DNA of 64,000 bases from Paenibacillus vietnamensis. GTDB taxonomy: Bacteria; Bacillota; Bacilli; Paenibacillales; Paenibacillaceae. The notes below the pieces were generated by a model that was not told the origin of the DNA, searched no databases, and worked only from the letters and a program-made list of their open reading frames with translations. The stretch is from assembly GCF_020169515.1 (NCBI RefSeq), contig NZ_JAHMHW010000004.1, forward strand, positions 186,001 through 250,000, in the 5' to 3' direction. The translations under genes were made by a program, and so were the position numbers. This document shows positions 50,974 through 59,826 of this stretch, piece by piece. Within the stretch, counting starts at the first letter, position 1, and every line of letters starts with the position of its first letter.

Positions 50974-51858
50974 ATGCAAGCCAATCTGGAATGGTACCGC
51001 GTCTTTTATTGGACGGCCAAAACCGGCAGCCTGTCGCGGGCGGCGGAGCAGCTGTACATCACGCAGCCAGCCGTCAGCCATACGATCAAGCAGCTTGAGG
51101 CGAAATTGGGAGGGCCCTTGTTTCTGCGCAGCGTGAAGGGGGTCACTTTGACGACGGAGGGACAGGTGCTCTACCGTTATATCGAGCAGGCGTTCAGCTT
51201 CATGGAGGTCGGCGAGCGGAGAATCGCGGAAATGCACAGCCTGCTCAGCGGCGAGATCAATATCGGCGCCAGCGATACGCTTTGCAAGCATTTTTTGATG
51301 CCCTATCTGGAGCGGTTTCATGCCGGTTATCCCGGCATCCGGATTCGAGTGACGAACCGGACGACACCGGAAACGGTCGCCCTGCTCAAGGACGGCAAAA
51401 TCGATCTGGGCATCGTTCATCTGCCGGCGTCCGACAGCCTCGTCAGCTTTCGCGAGAGCATGCCGCTGCAGGACTGCCTCGTCGGTGGAAAAGCCTATGC
51501 GGACAGCGAAGCCGCGAGGCAAGGGCTGAAGCTGGAGGAGCTGCACAAGCATCCGCTGCTGCTGCTGGAACGGGGAAGCAGCACGCGCCGCTTTCTCGAC
51601 GAATATGCCGATGCGCACGGCGCGAAGCTGTCCCCGGAGCTGGAGCTTGGCAGCACCGACCTGCTTGCGCAGTTTGCGAGAAGCGGCTTCGGGCTCGCTT
51701 TCCTTATCCGCAGCTACGCTGCGGACGAGCTGGCAGCCGGAGAGCTGGTCGAAATCCCGCTGCACCCGCCTATACCTTCGCGAAGCATCGGCATCGCAAC
51801 GCTCCGCGGCGCCCCTTTGTCCGCGGCCGCCAAGCAGTTCGCGGAGCTGCTTCCTTGA
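50974..51858 (+). CDS. LysR-family transcriptional regulator
   Basis: A 294-aa regulator. The start at 50974 is 8 nt after GAGG; an ATG two codons earlier is only 2 nt from it. The winged helix is at residues 4-62 (GSLSRAAEQLYITQPAVSHT, IKQLEAKLGGPLFLR), and the two-lobed effector domain follows (INIGASDTLCKHFLMPYLER, LVEIPLHPPIPSRSIGIATL). It is divergent from the purA paralogue, the normal arrangement for a LysR regulator and its target. CysL/CbbR-like overall; the effector is unknown. Confidence 0.9.
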   Translation: MQANLEWYRVFYWTAKTGSLSRAAEQLYITQPAVSHTIKQLEAKLGGPLFLRSVKGVTLTTEGQVLYRYIEQAFSFMEVGERRIAEMHSLLSGEINIGASDTLCKHFLMPYLERFHAGYPGIRIRVTNRTTPETVALLKDGKIDLGIVHLPASDSLVSFRESMPLQDCLVGGKAYADSEAARQGLKLEELHKHPLLLLERGSSTRRFLDEYADAHGAKLSPELELGSTDLLAQFARSGFGLAFLIRSYAADELAAGELVEIPLHPPIPSRSIGIATLRGAPLSAAAKQFAELLP

Positions 51859-51942
51859 GCAACCTGCGTGAACCTTCATTCACTTTGGATGTGTTACGGC
51901 GGGTTTCGCAACCGCCTCTTCATTACGCCGCAGAGCCGTAAT

Positions 51943-52016
51943 AACGATAGAAACTATCGCAATTCCGCCAAAACTAGCGGCCCTGCCGAGAAGAGCGATA
52001 GAAATGTTCGCGAGAA
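51943..52016. repeat. Cluster of three small stem-loops, candidate interspersed repeat
   Basis: The gap between the lysR and allophanate hydrolase genes (convergent) holds three short inverted repeats: CGATAG/CTATCG around AAA, CCGC/GCGG, and GCGA/TCGC around TAGAAATGT. The first and third share CGATAGAAA. This resembles short interspersed palindromic repeats of Paenibacillus; copy number cannot be judged from this window. It could also act as a terminator region. Confidence 0.4.
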
Positions 52017-52056
52017 CAACTTAACCTTGACCAAACGAAATGAATTGTTTCATCGA

Positions 52057-54006
52057 TCAGGCTTCAGGAATATAACGCCAGCCGCCGTAAGCGGTAATAT
52101 CCTCCGCCCCTGCGGCGGCATACGCTTCGCAGACGAAGCCGGACACTTCGCGTCCGTCCGACAGCTCGATCTTCCCGATGCCGAGGGGCGCCGGAATCAG
52201 AGATGTAAACGTTCCGAAGGCGGCCGGGGACATTTCCCACAGCTCGAGCTCAATGGAAGCGCCGCCCTGCTCCTGCTTGATCATTCCCGGCTTCGCCGGC
52301 GTCGTCGCCAGCTTCACCAGCTTGTAGCGGGGAGCGGACTTCGCTTCCCCGACAAATCGTGCCTGCAGCCCCAGCATCTGTTTCTCAAGCGGATAACCGC
52401 GCATATGCAGCCCGCAAACGGCCACCGTCACCGCGGCGTCCGTCGGGATCAAGGCCACGATCGCATGCGCATCTGCTGGCTTGTCTGCGGGCACGTCAAC
52501 CGGCTCATCCTCCGGCATGCTTGCCGGACCGTTAGCTTGCACGTACGACGACCCGTTTACTGGCGCGCCCACCGGTTTATCCGCCGGCATGCTTGCCGGT
52601 TCGTTTGCGGGCGCGTACGACTGCTCGTCTGCCGAATCCTTCGCCGGCAAAGCACCGCCCAAAAACGCCGCGGCCGCACCCGTGATCAGATGCTCGTTCT
52701 CCGCCAGCGCGAACAGCGTGATGCCGAACGGAAGCCTTTCCTCCGCCGGGTCTGCAGGCACCGCGACCGCGCACAAATCCAGCAGATTGCAGTGATTCGT
52801 ATACCTTCCCATATCGCCGTTCGTGCTGTACGGCTCCCGTCTCACCTGCTCGCGGGTCCAGGTTCCGCCGCAGGTCGGCATCGCGAGCACGGCTCCCCGG
52901 AGCAGCTTGCCCGCTTCCAGCTTATACGCTTGAAGATTGTGCATCGCCTTGAATACCGAAGCCGCATCGTATTCCGCAGCCGCACCGGAGCGCAGAATGC
53001 TCTCCGTCACCGGAAACGCCGTGCCGGGATGCGACTCGATAAAACCGCTTAACCCGGCCCAGCGCTCGGCTACCCAAGGGCCGCCGTACAAGATCGCGGC
53101 CGCATCCGCAAACAGCTGAACGTCTACTTCCTCGACCTCGATGCCGAGCCGCTGCAGCCGGCCGGCTGCCTTCTCCCATGCGGTCCGGTAAGCTCCTTCG
53201 AACGGGCCGTAAAAGCCGGGCTCCCCCTTCGGCAGCAGCAGCTTCGCCGGCCGTTCGGCCGAGAGCCGCTGCACGCCGCGCGACCAAGGATCCTGCTCAT
53301 CCGCTCCGCGAGCAACGGCATCCACCGCGAGCGCGTCCTCCAGCGTATGAGCGAAAACCGTCACGCAGTCCAGACTTTCGCATGCCGGAACGACCCCCTT
53401 CACCGGCCAAGCGCCTAGGCTCGGCTTATAGCCGACGAGCCCGTTCAGCGCCGCCGGCACGCGTCCCGAGCCTGCCGTATCCGTTCCGAGCGAGAATGCC
53501 GCATGGCCGCGTGCGACCGCAACGGCGGAGCCTGAGCTCGAGCCGCCGCTGATCAGCTCCGGGCGCAGAGCGTTATGCGTCTCCCCGTAAGGGCTCCGGG
53601 TGCCGACGAGGCCTGTGGCGAATTGGTCGAGATTCGTTTTGCCGACCGGAATCGCCCCTGCGGCGACGAGCCGCTCTACTACGCTTGCATGGTTCACGGG
53701 CGTATAAGCGAATTCGGCGCAGCCCGCCGTCGTCCGAAATCCGGCCAGATCGATATTGTCCTTGACGGCAAAAGGGATGCCCCAAAGCGGGGCGCTCTCC
53801 ATGTCGAGGAAGCGAAGACGCTCCAGATAAGGGCGCATGCCTTCAAGCGAAGGCGGCTCGATCCACACGTTCATGCCGGCGTCCGCCTCGGAACGCCTCA
53901 CAATTTCAGCGGCTACGTCCTCCGGCGTCACCGTTCCCTCCCCGTAGCCTGTTCGCAGCCATTTCAGCGACAGCTTCTGCGGCATTTTCAAGCCAGCCTT
54001 ACTCAT
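52057..54006 (-). CDS. atzF: Allophanate hydrolase
   Basis: A 649-aa enzyme that splits allophanate into 2 NH3 and 2 CO2. The amidase-signature domain (about 1-455) carries the Ser-Ser-Lys triad motifs (PFAVKDNIDLAGFRTTAG; ISGGSSSGSAVAVARG; GTDTAGSGRVPAALNGLVGY). The C-terminal AtzF domain (about 520-649; VAVCGLHMRGYPLEKQMLGL, GFVCEAYAAAGAEDITAYGG) completes the decarboxylation. Between them is an extra Pro/Ala/Asp-rich linker made of two 24-residue repeats, absent from typical members. GGAGG precedes the ATG, which overlaps the carboxylase stop as ATGA. It is the last gene of the guanidine operon. Confidence 0.93.
   Translation of the reverse strand: MSKAGLKMPQKLSLKWLRTGYGEGTVTPEDVAAEIVRRSEADAGMNVWIEPPSLEGMRPYLERLRFLDMESAPLWGIPFAVKDNIDLAGFRTTAGCAEFAYTPVNHASVVERLVAAGAIPVGKTNLDQFATGLVGTRSPYGETHNALRPELISGGSSSGSAVAVARGHAAFSLGTDTAGSGRVPAALNGLVGYKPSLGAWPVKGVVPACESLDCVTVFAHTLEDALAVDAVARGADEQDPWSRGVQRLSAERPAKLLLPKGEPGFYGPFEGAYRTAWEKAAGRLQRLGIEVEEVDVQLFADAAAILYGGPWVAERWAGLSGFIESHPGTAFPVTESILRSGAAAEYDAASVFKAMHNLQAYKLEAGKLLRGAVLAMPTCGGTWTREQVRREPYSTNGDMGRYTNHCNLLDLCAVAVPADPAEERLPFGITLFALAENEHLITGAAAAFLGGALPAKDSADEQSYAPANEPASMPADKPVGAPVNGSSYVQANGPASMPEDEPVDVPADKPADAHAIVALIPTDAAVTVAVCGLHMRGYPLEKQMLGLQARFVGEAKSAPRYKLVKLATTPAKPGMIKQEQGGASIELELWEMSPAAFGTFTSLIPAPLGIGKIELSDGREVSGFVCEAYAAAGAEDITAYGGWRYIPEA
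52477..52620 (-). repeat. 72-bp tandem repeat inside allophanate hydrolase gene
   Basis: Two imperfect 72-bp copies (52549-52620 and 52477-52548) encode SYAPANEPASMPADKPVGAP and SYVQANGPASMPEDEPVDVP at their starts. The repeat is in frame and lies in the interdomain linker, so it could expand or contract without breaking the enzyme. Confidence 0.85.
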
Positions 54007-57000
54007 ACGATCGCCTCCGTTTCCTTATGCTGCATAATACTTACGATCAATTGTCCGTTATGCACCTGATCGCCGGGAGCCACATTTACCGAGCAAACCT
54101 CGCCGTCGCAGGACGCCTGCTGGGAAAACTCCATCTTCATGCTCTCTACAATGATAAGCGTATCGCCCTTCTTGACCCGCTCGCCCGGCTGAACGAGCAC
54201 TTTCCACACGCTGCCGGGCATCGTGCACCGGATTGCGGCCGCTCCTTCGGCCAGCTCCTCCTCCTGCTCCGGACGGGACGGCTCGGGCTCCGCTGCATAT
54301 TCTGCAAGTCCAAGCGCCTTCCAGCTTTCGCGTTCGGCCTGGAACGCAGCCTGCTGCGTCTCCTTGAACGCCGCCGCACTGTCCTTGATGGACGCCAAAA
54401 ACGCCAAATATTCGCCGAGGTCGAAAGTCGTCTCCGTAATGTCCGCCTCGTACCGTCCGCGCAGAAAATCCTCGCGCAGCCGAAGCAGCTCCTCCGCTTC
54501 CACCGGATAAAACTGAATCTGGTCAAAAAAGCGGAGCAGCCAAGGCTTGCCCGGCTGGAAGCTTTCCGTGCTGCGGAGCCTGTTCCACATCTGGATCGTG
54601 CGGCCGACAAATTGATAGCCGCCCGGCCCCTCCATTCCGTATACGCACATGTAAGCTCCGCCGATGCCGACGGCGTTCTCCGGGGTCCACGTGCGCGCGG
54701 GATTATACTTCGTCGTCACGAGCCGGTGCCGCGGATCGACCGGCGTCGCTACCGGCGCCCCCAAATAAACGTCGCCGAGCCCCAGAACCAAATAGTTCGC
54801 GTCGTATACGATTTTCCGAACGTCCTCGATGCTGTCCAGCCCGTTAATCCGGCGGATAAATTCGATATTGCTCGGGCACCACGGCGCATCGGGACGGACC
54901 GTCTGCTGATAGCGGTCAATCGCCAGCTGCGTTGCCGGATCGTCCCACGAAAGCGGCAGACGAACGATACGCGACGGCACCTTAATCGACTCCAGCGGCG
55001 GCAGCGAGCTGTCCAGCTCCAGGATCAGCTTGCAAGCCTCGCCGACCGTAATTCGCGAACGGTCGATATGCACCTGCAGGGAGCGGATGCCCGGCGTCAA
55101 ATCCAGCACCGGAATGGAGCCTGACCGCTCGATCGCCTGCATCAGCGCATGCGCCTGGAAACGCAGCGTCAGATCAAGCTCCAGCTCGCCGTATTCGACG
55201 AGCAGGTTCTCGTCTCCGCTGCAGCGGATGCTGATCGGAAAACGCCTGCCTTCCGTCTCGCGCACAAGCAGCGGATATTCCGGCGACATCGAGTTTTTTG
55301 CGGCCGGAAGGTCCGAAAGCGACAGACCTTCGCGTGCCGGAGCGCCGATTGCCGCGAGATAACGCTCCTGCTCCTCCCGCAGCGAATCGGCTTCCTCCAG
55401 CGTAAGAAGCTGAAAGCGCACTTTATCCCCGGGATGCAGCTGCCCGATTTTCCAGAACTGCGCCGACGCCGTCGTTACCGGACAAACGAAACCGCCGAGG
55501 CTTGGGCCGTCCGGGCCGAGCAGAATCGGCATATCTCCGGTCAAATCAAGCGTACCGACTGCGTACGCGTTGTCGTGAATGTTCGACGGGTGAAGGCCTG
55601 CTTCGCCGCCGTCCTCGCGCGTCCAGAGCGGTGCGGGCCCGATCAGTCGAACGCCCGTGCGGGAGCTGTTGAAGTGCACCTCGAACGTCGTCGCGGCCAG
55701 CTGCTCCAAATATTCGGGCTTCAAAAACTCGCCCGTACAATGAGGTCCAGGAATGACGCCGATCGTCCATTCGCTCGTTATGACCGGGCGCAAACCCGGC
55801 GCCAAAGCGGCCGGCACCTCCGGCTCCGCGCCCTTATTCATTCCGAGCACGTCGCCTGCACGCAGCGCCCGGCCGCCGTGTCCACCGAAGCCGCCGAGCG
55901 TAAACGTCGACGCGCTACCCAGTATCCGCGGCACATCGAAGCCGCCGGCCACAAGCAAATAGGCACGAAGCCCCGCCTTAGCTTCTCCGAAGCTCAGCAC
56001 CTGGCCCCGCTCCGCATAAACCGGCCGGTACGGATCGATCCTGCCGCCATCCAGCTCCGCTTGCATATCCGCGCCGGTGACGCAGAACCAGGCGCCGCTG
56101 CGGAACTTGTACGCCCCTCCGCGCAGCGTCAGCTCTAGGCCCGGCGCGTCATCGGCGTTGCCGAGCAGCTTGTTGCCGATCCGGAACGAATACGGATCCA
56201 TCGGCCCGCAAGGAGGTACGCCGACATCCCAATGCCCGACCCGGCCCGGCCAGTCCTGCACCGTCGTCTGCACCCCGCCGTCGAGCACCTCTATCGCGCG
56301 TTCTTCCGGCTCAAAGCCGTTCAGCAGCTGCGTATATACGCTGCCATCGGCGACGTCCTCATCCGCGAGCAGCGCCTGCAAATATTGCAAATTCGTCGTA
56401 ATCCCGTACATTCTCGTTTCTTCCAGAGCGCGGATCAGCTTTTGAATCGCCTCCTCGCGGTCGGCCCCGTGCACGATAATTTTGGCGAGCATCGGATCGT
56501 AGAGTGTCGTAACCGTCATGCCGTCCCTCACCCACGACTCGTTGCGGGCGCCGGCCGAGAATACGGCCTTATCCAGCTGTCCGGCGCTCGGACGGAAGCC
56601 TAGCAGGCAATCCTCCGCATAGATGCGGGCTTGTATGCTGTGGCCGGAAGGCTCCTTGACCAGCGAACGTAAATCCTTCAACTCGCCGGCCGCCTCGCGC
56701 ACCATCCACTCCACGAGATCGATGCCGAGCACCTCCTCGGTTACGCCATGCTCGACCTGCAGCCGCGTATTCACCTCCAGAAAATAGAAGCCGCCCGTTT
56801 CCGGATCGTACAAATATTCCACCGTCCCCGCGCTTCGGTAGCCGGCCTCCTCGGCGAGCCGGCGCGACGCCTCGAACATCGCGGTGCGCACCTCGTCCGT
56901 CAAATTCGGCGCCGGGCTTTCCTCGATAACCTTCTGGTTGCGCCGCTGGATCGAGCAGTCGCGCTCCCCGAGCGTGACGACCTCGCCGCTGCCGCTGCCG

Positions 57001-57638
57001 AAAATTTGCACCTCGACGTGACGGGCACGGGCAATATATTTTTCCAAAAACAAGCCGCCGTTCTTGAAGTTGGTCTCCGCCAAATGCTTAACGCCGTCAT
57101 AGGCGGAGCGCAGCGCCTCCTCGTCCGCGCAGACGCGCATCCCGATGCCTCCGCCGCCGGCCGTGCTTTTCAGGATGACCGGATAACCGATCCGGCGGGC
57201 ATGGTCAAGCGCATCCGCCAGCTCCGTAATGAGCGGGGTGCCCGGCAGCAGCGGAACGCCTGCACGCTCGGCTATTTCGCGCGCCGAATGCTTGAGGCCG
57301 AACAGCTCCATTTGCTCGGGAGTCGGACCGATAAACACAATGCCGCGCTCGCGGCAAGCCCGGGCAAAATCCGCATTCTCGCTCAGGAAGCCGTAGCCCG
57401 GGTGGATAGCCTGCGCCCCCGTCTCGATCGCCGTCTTCAGGATCAGCTCCGCGTTCAAGTAGCTTTCCTTCGCCGGACCTTCGCCGATCAGCACGGCTTC
57501 GTCCGCTTCATCGACATGCCTGCTGTCCTGGTCGGCTTTCGTATAGACGGCAACCGATGCGATGCCGAGCCTGCGCAGCGTGCGCTCGATGCGGACGGCA
57601 ATCGCGCCGCGGTTTGCGATTAACACTTTTGTGAACAT
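54003..57638 (-). CDS. Biotin-dependent guanidine/urea carboxylase
   Basis: A 1211-aa single-chain carboxylase. Residues 1-450 are biotin carboxylase (ATP-grasp: KSTAGGGGIGMRV, EVNTRLQVEHGVTEEVLGID). About 460-760 is a KipA-like domain (VLDGGVQTTVQDWPGRVGHW), about 790-1000 a KipI-like carboxyltransferase half (FPISIRCSGDENLLVEYGEL). A helical stretch precedes the C-terminal biotinyl domain (1135-1205) with the biotinylated Lys in VESMKMEFSQQ. The family was named urea carboxylase, but members next to two DUF1989 genes under a guanidine-I riboswitch carboxylate guanidine. Both features are present here, so guanidine is the likely substrate (inference from context). The stop overlaps the allophanate hydrolase start. 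Confidence 0.92.
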   Translation of the reverse strand: MFTKVLIANRGAIAVRIERTLRRLGIASVAVYTKADQDSRHVDEADEAVLIGEGPAKESYLNAELILKTAIETGAQAIHPGYGFLSENADFARACRERGIVFIGPTPEQMELFGLKHSAREIAERAGVPLLPGTPLITELADALDHARRIGYPVILKSTAGGGGIGMRVCADEEALRSAYDGVKHLAETNFKNGGLFLEKYIARARHVEVQIFGSGSGEVVTLGERDCSIQRRNQKVIEESPAPNLTDEVRTAMFEASRRLAEEAGYRSAGTVEYLYDPETGGFYFLEVNTRLQVEHGVTEEVLGIDLVEWMVREAAGELKDLRSLVKEPSGHSIQARIYAEDCLLGFRPSAGQLDKAVFSAGARNESWVRDGMTVTTLYDPMLAKIIVHGADREEAIQKLIRALEETRMYGITTNLQYLQALLADEDVADGSVYTQLLNGFEPEERAIEVLDGGVQTTVQDWPGRVGHWDVGVPPCGPMDPYSFRIGNKLLGNADDAPGLELTLRGGAYKFRSGAWFCVTGADMQAELDGGRIDPYRPVYAERGQVLSFGEAKAGLRAYLLVAGGFDVPRILGSASTFTLGGFGGHGGRALRAGDVLGMNKGAEPEVPAALAPGLRPVITSEWTIGVIPGPHCTGEFLKPEYLEQLAATTFEVHFNSSRTGVRLIGPAPLWTREDGGEAGLHPSNIHDNAYAVGTLDLTGDMPILLGPDGPSLGGFVCPVTTASAQFWKIGQLHPGDKVRFQLLTLEEADSLREEQERYLAAIGAPAREGLSLSDLPAAKNSMSPEYPLLVRETEGRRFPISIRCSGDENLLVEYGELELDLTLRFQAHALMQAIERSGSIPVLDLTPGIRSLQVHIDRSRITVGEACKLILELDSSLPPLESIKVPSRIVRLPLSWDDPATQLAIDRYQQTVRPDAPWCPSNIEFIRRINGLDSIEDVRKIVYDANYLVLGLGDVYLGAPVATPVDPRHRLVTTKYNPARTWTPENAVGIGGAYMCVYGMEGPGGYQFVGRTIQMWNRLRSTESFQPGKPWLLRFFDQIQFYPVEAEELLRLREDFLRGRYEADITETTFDLGEYLAFLASIKDSAAAFKETQQAAFQAERESWKALGLAEYAAEPEPSRPEQEEELAEGAAAIRCTMPGSVWKVLVQPGERVKKGDTLIIVESMKMEFSQQASCDGEVCSVNVAPGDQVHNGQLIVSIMQHKETEAIV

Positions 57639-57683
57639 AATACCCTCTCCTCTATTCTCCGATGAATATGTCCTTTCGCTCCC

Positions 57684-58334
57684 CTATTGCTCCCAGATCA
57701 GCACGCGCACTGGCGTCGGATTGTAGGCGTTGCACGGATTGTTAAGCTGCGGGCAATTGCTGATCAGCACCGTCGTTCGGGCGATCGATTGCAGCTCCAC
57801 ATACGCTCCCGGATGCGATACGCCGTCGGCGAACTGTAGCCCGCCTTCCTCCGTTACCGGCACATTCATAAAAAAGTTAACGTTCGGCGCCAAATCGCGT
57901 TTGGTGTAGCTTTCACCGCACTTAGCCAGCTGAAGCATGAACGTGTCGCGGCAGTTGTGCATATGCAGCTTGTCGTGCGAATAACGGACCGTGTTGCTCT
58001 GCGCCGAGCAGGAGCCGCCGACCGTGTCATGGCGTCCGCATGTATCGGCTACGATGGTCAGCAGCTCCTTGCCGGATTCCGACAGCAGCTTCGAGCCCGC
58101 CGTCAAATAAATATTGCCCTGGGCCGCGATCGTCGCGACCGCGCTGTAATGGTCCTCGGGATGATCCGCATCGTAGAACAGCGTATCCGCCGCCTGATTC
58201 CCCTCCAGATCCACGATCCTCAGCGCCTGCCCCGGCTTTAGCTCATGCATCCAGCCGTCCCCTGCAAAAATGATTTCGTCGAGAACGGCATCCTCGATTT
58301 TGCGAGGGCTTTCCACCCGGTTAAAATCAGCCAT
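57684..58334 (-). CDS. cgdA: Carboxyguanidine deiminase subunit, DUF1989 (urea carboxylase-associated protein)
   Basis: A 216-aa DUF1989 protein. The start at 58334 follows GGGAGG and lies inside the end of the preceding gene (8-nt overlap). Motifs are [56 protein letters not shown] with Cys/His residues likely to bind metal, and [22 protein letters not shown]1989 proteins of these operons were shown to be carboxyguanidine deiminases (CgdAB) that turn carboxyguanidine into allophanate and ammonia. Assigning this one as A and the other as B is by gene order only. Confidence 0.85.
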   Translation of the reverse strand: MADFNRVESPRKIEDAVLDEIIFAGDGWMHELKPGQALRIVDLEGNQAADTLFYDADHPEDHYSAVATIAAQGNIYLTAGSKLLSESGKELLTIVADTCGRHDTVGGSCSAQSNTVRYSHDKLHMHNCRDTFMLQLAKCGESYTKRDLAPNVNFFMNVPVTEEGGLQFADGVSHPGAYVELQSIARTTVLISNCPQLNNPCNAYNPTPVRVLIWEQ

Positions 58335-59115
58335 TTTCCATTCCTCCCGATCCGGTAAATTGATGCTGCAGGCCGAGCAGCGCGTAATATTCGCCGTTGT
58401 TCTCAAAAGCGCGCCTGTTCTCCGGCCGGTAGTTCAGGCAGTAGTCGTCTCCGCTTACCGGCCCGGCTTCGAGCACCTCAAGCTTCACCGGAACGGACGG
58501 ATAGGTCGTGCCGGGATCGAGCGGATTCGGCGTGTTGGACAACAGCAGCAGCACATCCATATCCGTTCTGAGCGTGACGCTTGCTCCCGCCGGGCAGTGG
58601 CCTTCAGCGTAGTGCATCGCCCCCTGACCGTCGCAGTACACCTTCGAGAACAGATTCACGTTGGGAACAAGATCCCGAACGCCAAGCCCGTTTCTCACGA
58701 GCTCCACCGCAAAATTTTCCTGGCCGCTGCGCAGCCAATCGTTTCTCAGCTCCTGGTAGCTTGTTTTGCCGTATTTGGCATCCGTCCCGGCCCGCAGCGT
58801 GTACCCGCAGAACGTGTCGTGCCAGCCGAGCTCATCCTCCACAATGCTTGCCAGCACCCGCCCGTTGTCGCTCATGAGCACATGGCCCTTCGTCAGATGC
58901 GACGTATGCTGCGCTTTTACCGTATCCGGCATGTTGTACCTTTCCGTCAAATCCTTAGCGTTGTAGAGCAGCAAGGAAACGTTCGCCCCCGCTTCCAGAG
59001 CCGTAAACCGAAGCAATTTCCCGCGGCCGACCGTCCCCGACCATTTGCCGCCCGGTCCGATCGTCGTGCTCCAAATGCTGTCCAAGCTCATACTCATACT
59101 CATGCTCATGCTCAT
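58327..59115 (-). CDS. cgdB: Carboxyguanidine deiminase subunit, DUF1989 (urea carboxylase-associated protein)
   Basis: A 262-aa DUF1989 protein, first gene of the guanidine operon. It starts within a run of alternating Met-Ser codons: GAGGGGG lies only 2 nt before the first ATG (59121) but 8 nt before the third codon (59115), so 59115 is preferred. Motifs are [40 protein letters not shown] and [20 protein letters not shown], paralogous to the next gene. The two are expected to form a heteromeric deiminase acting between the carboxylase and allophanate hydrolase. Confidence 0.83.
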   Translation of the reverse strand: MSMSMSMSMSLDSIWSTTIGPGGKWSGTVGRGKLLRFTALEAGANVSLLLYNAKDLTERYNMPDTVKAQHTSHLTKGHVLMSDNGRVLASIVEDELGWHDTFCGYTLRAGTDAKYGKTSYQELRNDWLRSGQENFAVELVRNGLGVRDLVPNVNLFSKVYCDGQGAMHYAEGHCPAGASVTLRTDMDVLLLLSNTPNPLDPGTTYPSVPVKLEVLEAGPVSGDDYCLNYRPENRRAFENNGEYYALLGLQHQFTGSGGMENG

Positions 59116-59121
59116 GTTCAT
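59089..59121 (-). repeat. Hexanucleotide repeat at start of first DUF1989 gene
   Basis: Five tandem ATGAGY hexamers encode Met-Ser repeats at the N-terminus. Length changes keep the frame but move the best-placed start codon relative to the ribosome-binding site. Confidence 0.75.
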
Positions 59122-59149
59122 ATCCCCCTCAACTTCGTTATAAAAAAAT

Positions 59150-59179
59150 AAAGCCCGGGAGATTAATCTCCCAGGCTTT
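59150..59179 (-). terminator. Riboswitch-controlled terminator
   Basis: 13-bp stem with one G-U pair (AAAGCCTGGGAGA with TCTCCCGGGCTTT in the minus-strand transcript), loop TTAA, followed by A and seven T. It is 29 nt or more upstream of the first start codon. Confidence 0.92.
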
Positions 59180-59330
59180 TATCCTTCCGTGTTATATAGA
59201 GGCGCGGATGCGCAATCCGCCTTTCGCCCTCTATATGCCGTCTCTCGGACCTGGCCTGCTTGAAGCCGACTTCGGCGGCCGTTGCCGGCCTCCCGTCAGC
59301 TGCAAGGAGCGGAACCCTAGACAGCGATTT
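59150..59330 (-). ncRNA. Guanidine-I riboswitch (ykkC) with terminator
   Basis: Read on the minus strand the leader contains the ykkC signature blocks in order: CTAGGGTTCCG (59310-59320), GGTCCGAGAG (59242-59251) and ACACGG (59187-59192), then AAAAGCCTGGGAGA. The last block also forms the 5' arm of a 13-bp terminator hairpin (59150-59179, loop TTAA) followed by TTTTTTT (59142-59148). Guanidine binding should keep that arm in the aptamer and prevent termination, turning on the downstream operon. The operon content (carboxylase, DUF1989 pair, allophanate hydrolase) is the known regulon of this riboswitch class. Confidence 0.95.
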
Positions 59331-59392
59331 CGTTCTCAATGGCAATCATGAGAACCTTTATTCAGTTGTAATGTTTTCTAACGTTAAAACGA

Positions 59393-59422
59393 AGTATAAG
59401 GGCTGGTTTCGCATCCTGTCAA
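59393..59422 (-). promoter_or_regulatory. Promoter of the guanidine operon
   Basis: Minus-strand -35 TTGACA (59417-59422, consensus) and -10 TATACT (59393-59398) with an 18-bp spacer. The predicted start near 59386 leaves about 55 nt before the riboswitch aptamer. Confidence 0.8.
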
Positions 59423-59787
59423 CACTTATGTAAGGTATTATTACACATTTGTCGGATTAGGCAGTTAATCTGAGCCCAGCAAGCTGGGGAATCATTACTG
59501 TATTTAATGCCCTTATTATCCTGTTAGAGGAAAGTTGAGATGAAATAGATGGAATTGATGCATGTAAAACCGGCACTTCTGTCCGAATCGGGCTATACTC
59601 AGAAAAATAAATGTGCCGGATCCCGTTATTTCGAGAATGTGCGGAAATTAGCCGAATTTATACACAGTAAATCCATTTATTTCGGCACAGTGGTTTGCAC
59701 ACCGGCAATACTTCATTTTGCTGCACAAAGCGCATGCCAGCTGCCAGCAGCGGCTGCCAGCTCCTGCCTTCCGACGTGCCGCACAAC
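59423..59787. other. Intergenic region with inverted repeats, no convincing gene
   Basis: No gene with a good ribosome-binding site was found. A 7-bp inverted repeat CCGGCAC/GTGCCGG bounds 59570-59619, followed by short palindromic-looking stretches (59620-59700) and GCCAGC repeats (about 59728-59762). A short plus-strand frame at 59549-59851 runs through these repeats and the terminator and is not credible. The region looks like a non-coding interspersed element. Confidence 0.35.
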
Positions 59788-59811
59788 AAAAAAAACCGCC
59801 CGCAGGCGGTT
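59788..59811 (-). terminator. Rho-independent terminator after ATP-grasp gene
   Basis: Stem AACCGCC/GGCGGTT with a 4-nt loop, followed on the minus strand by eight T. It is 16 nt past the stop at 59827. Confidence 0.9.
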
Positions 59812-59826
59812 TAGCCATACCCATCA

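Noticed and set aside
51943..52016. Possible CRISPR array
   Set aside because: The hairpins differ in sequence and spacing; there are no regular direct repeats with spacers and no cas genes in the window.
51868..53052. Long plus-strand frame across the end of the allophanate hydrolase gene
   Set aside because: Its sequence is Arg-rich and unlike any family, it has no ribosome-binding site, and most of it is antisense to a well-supported enzyme domain.
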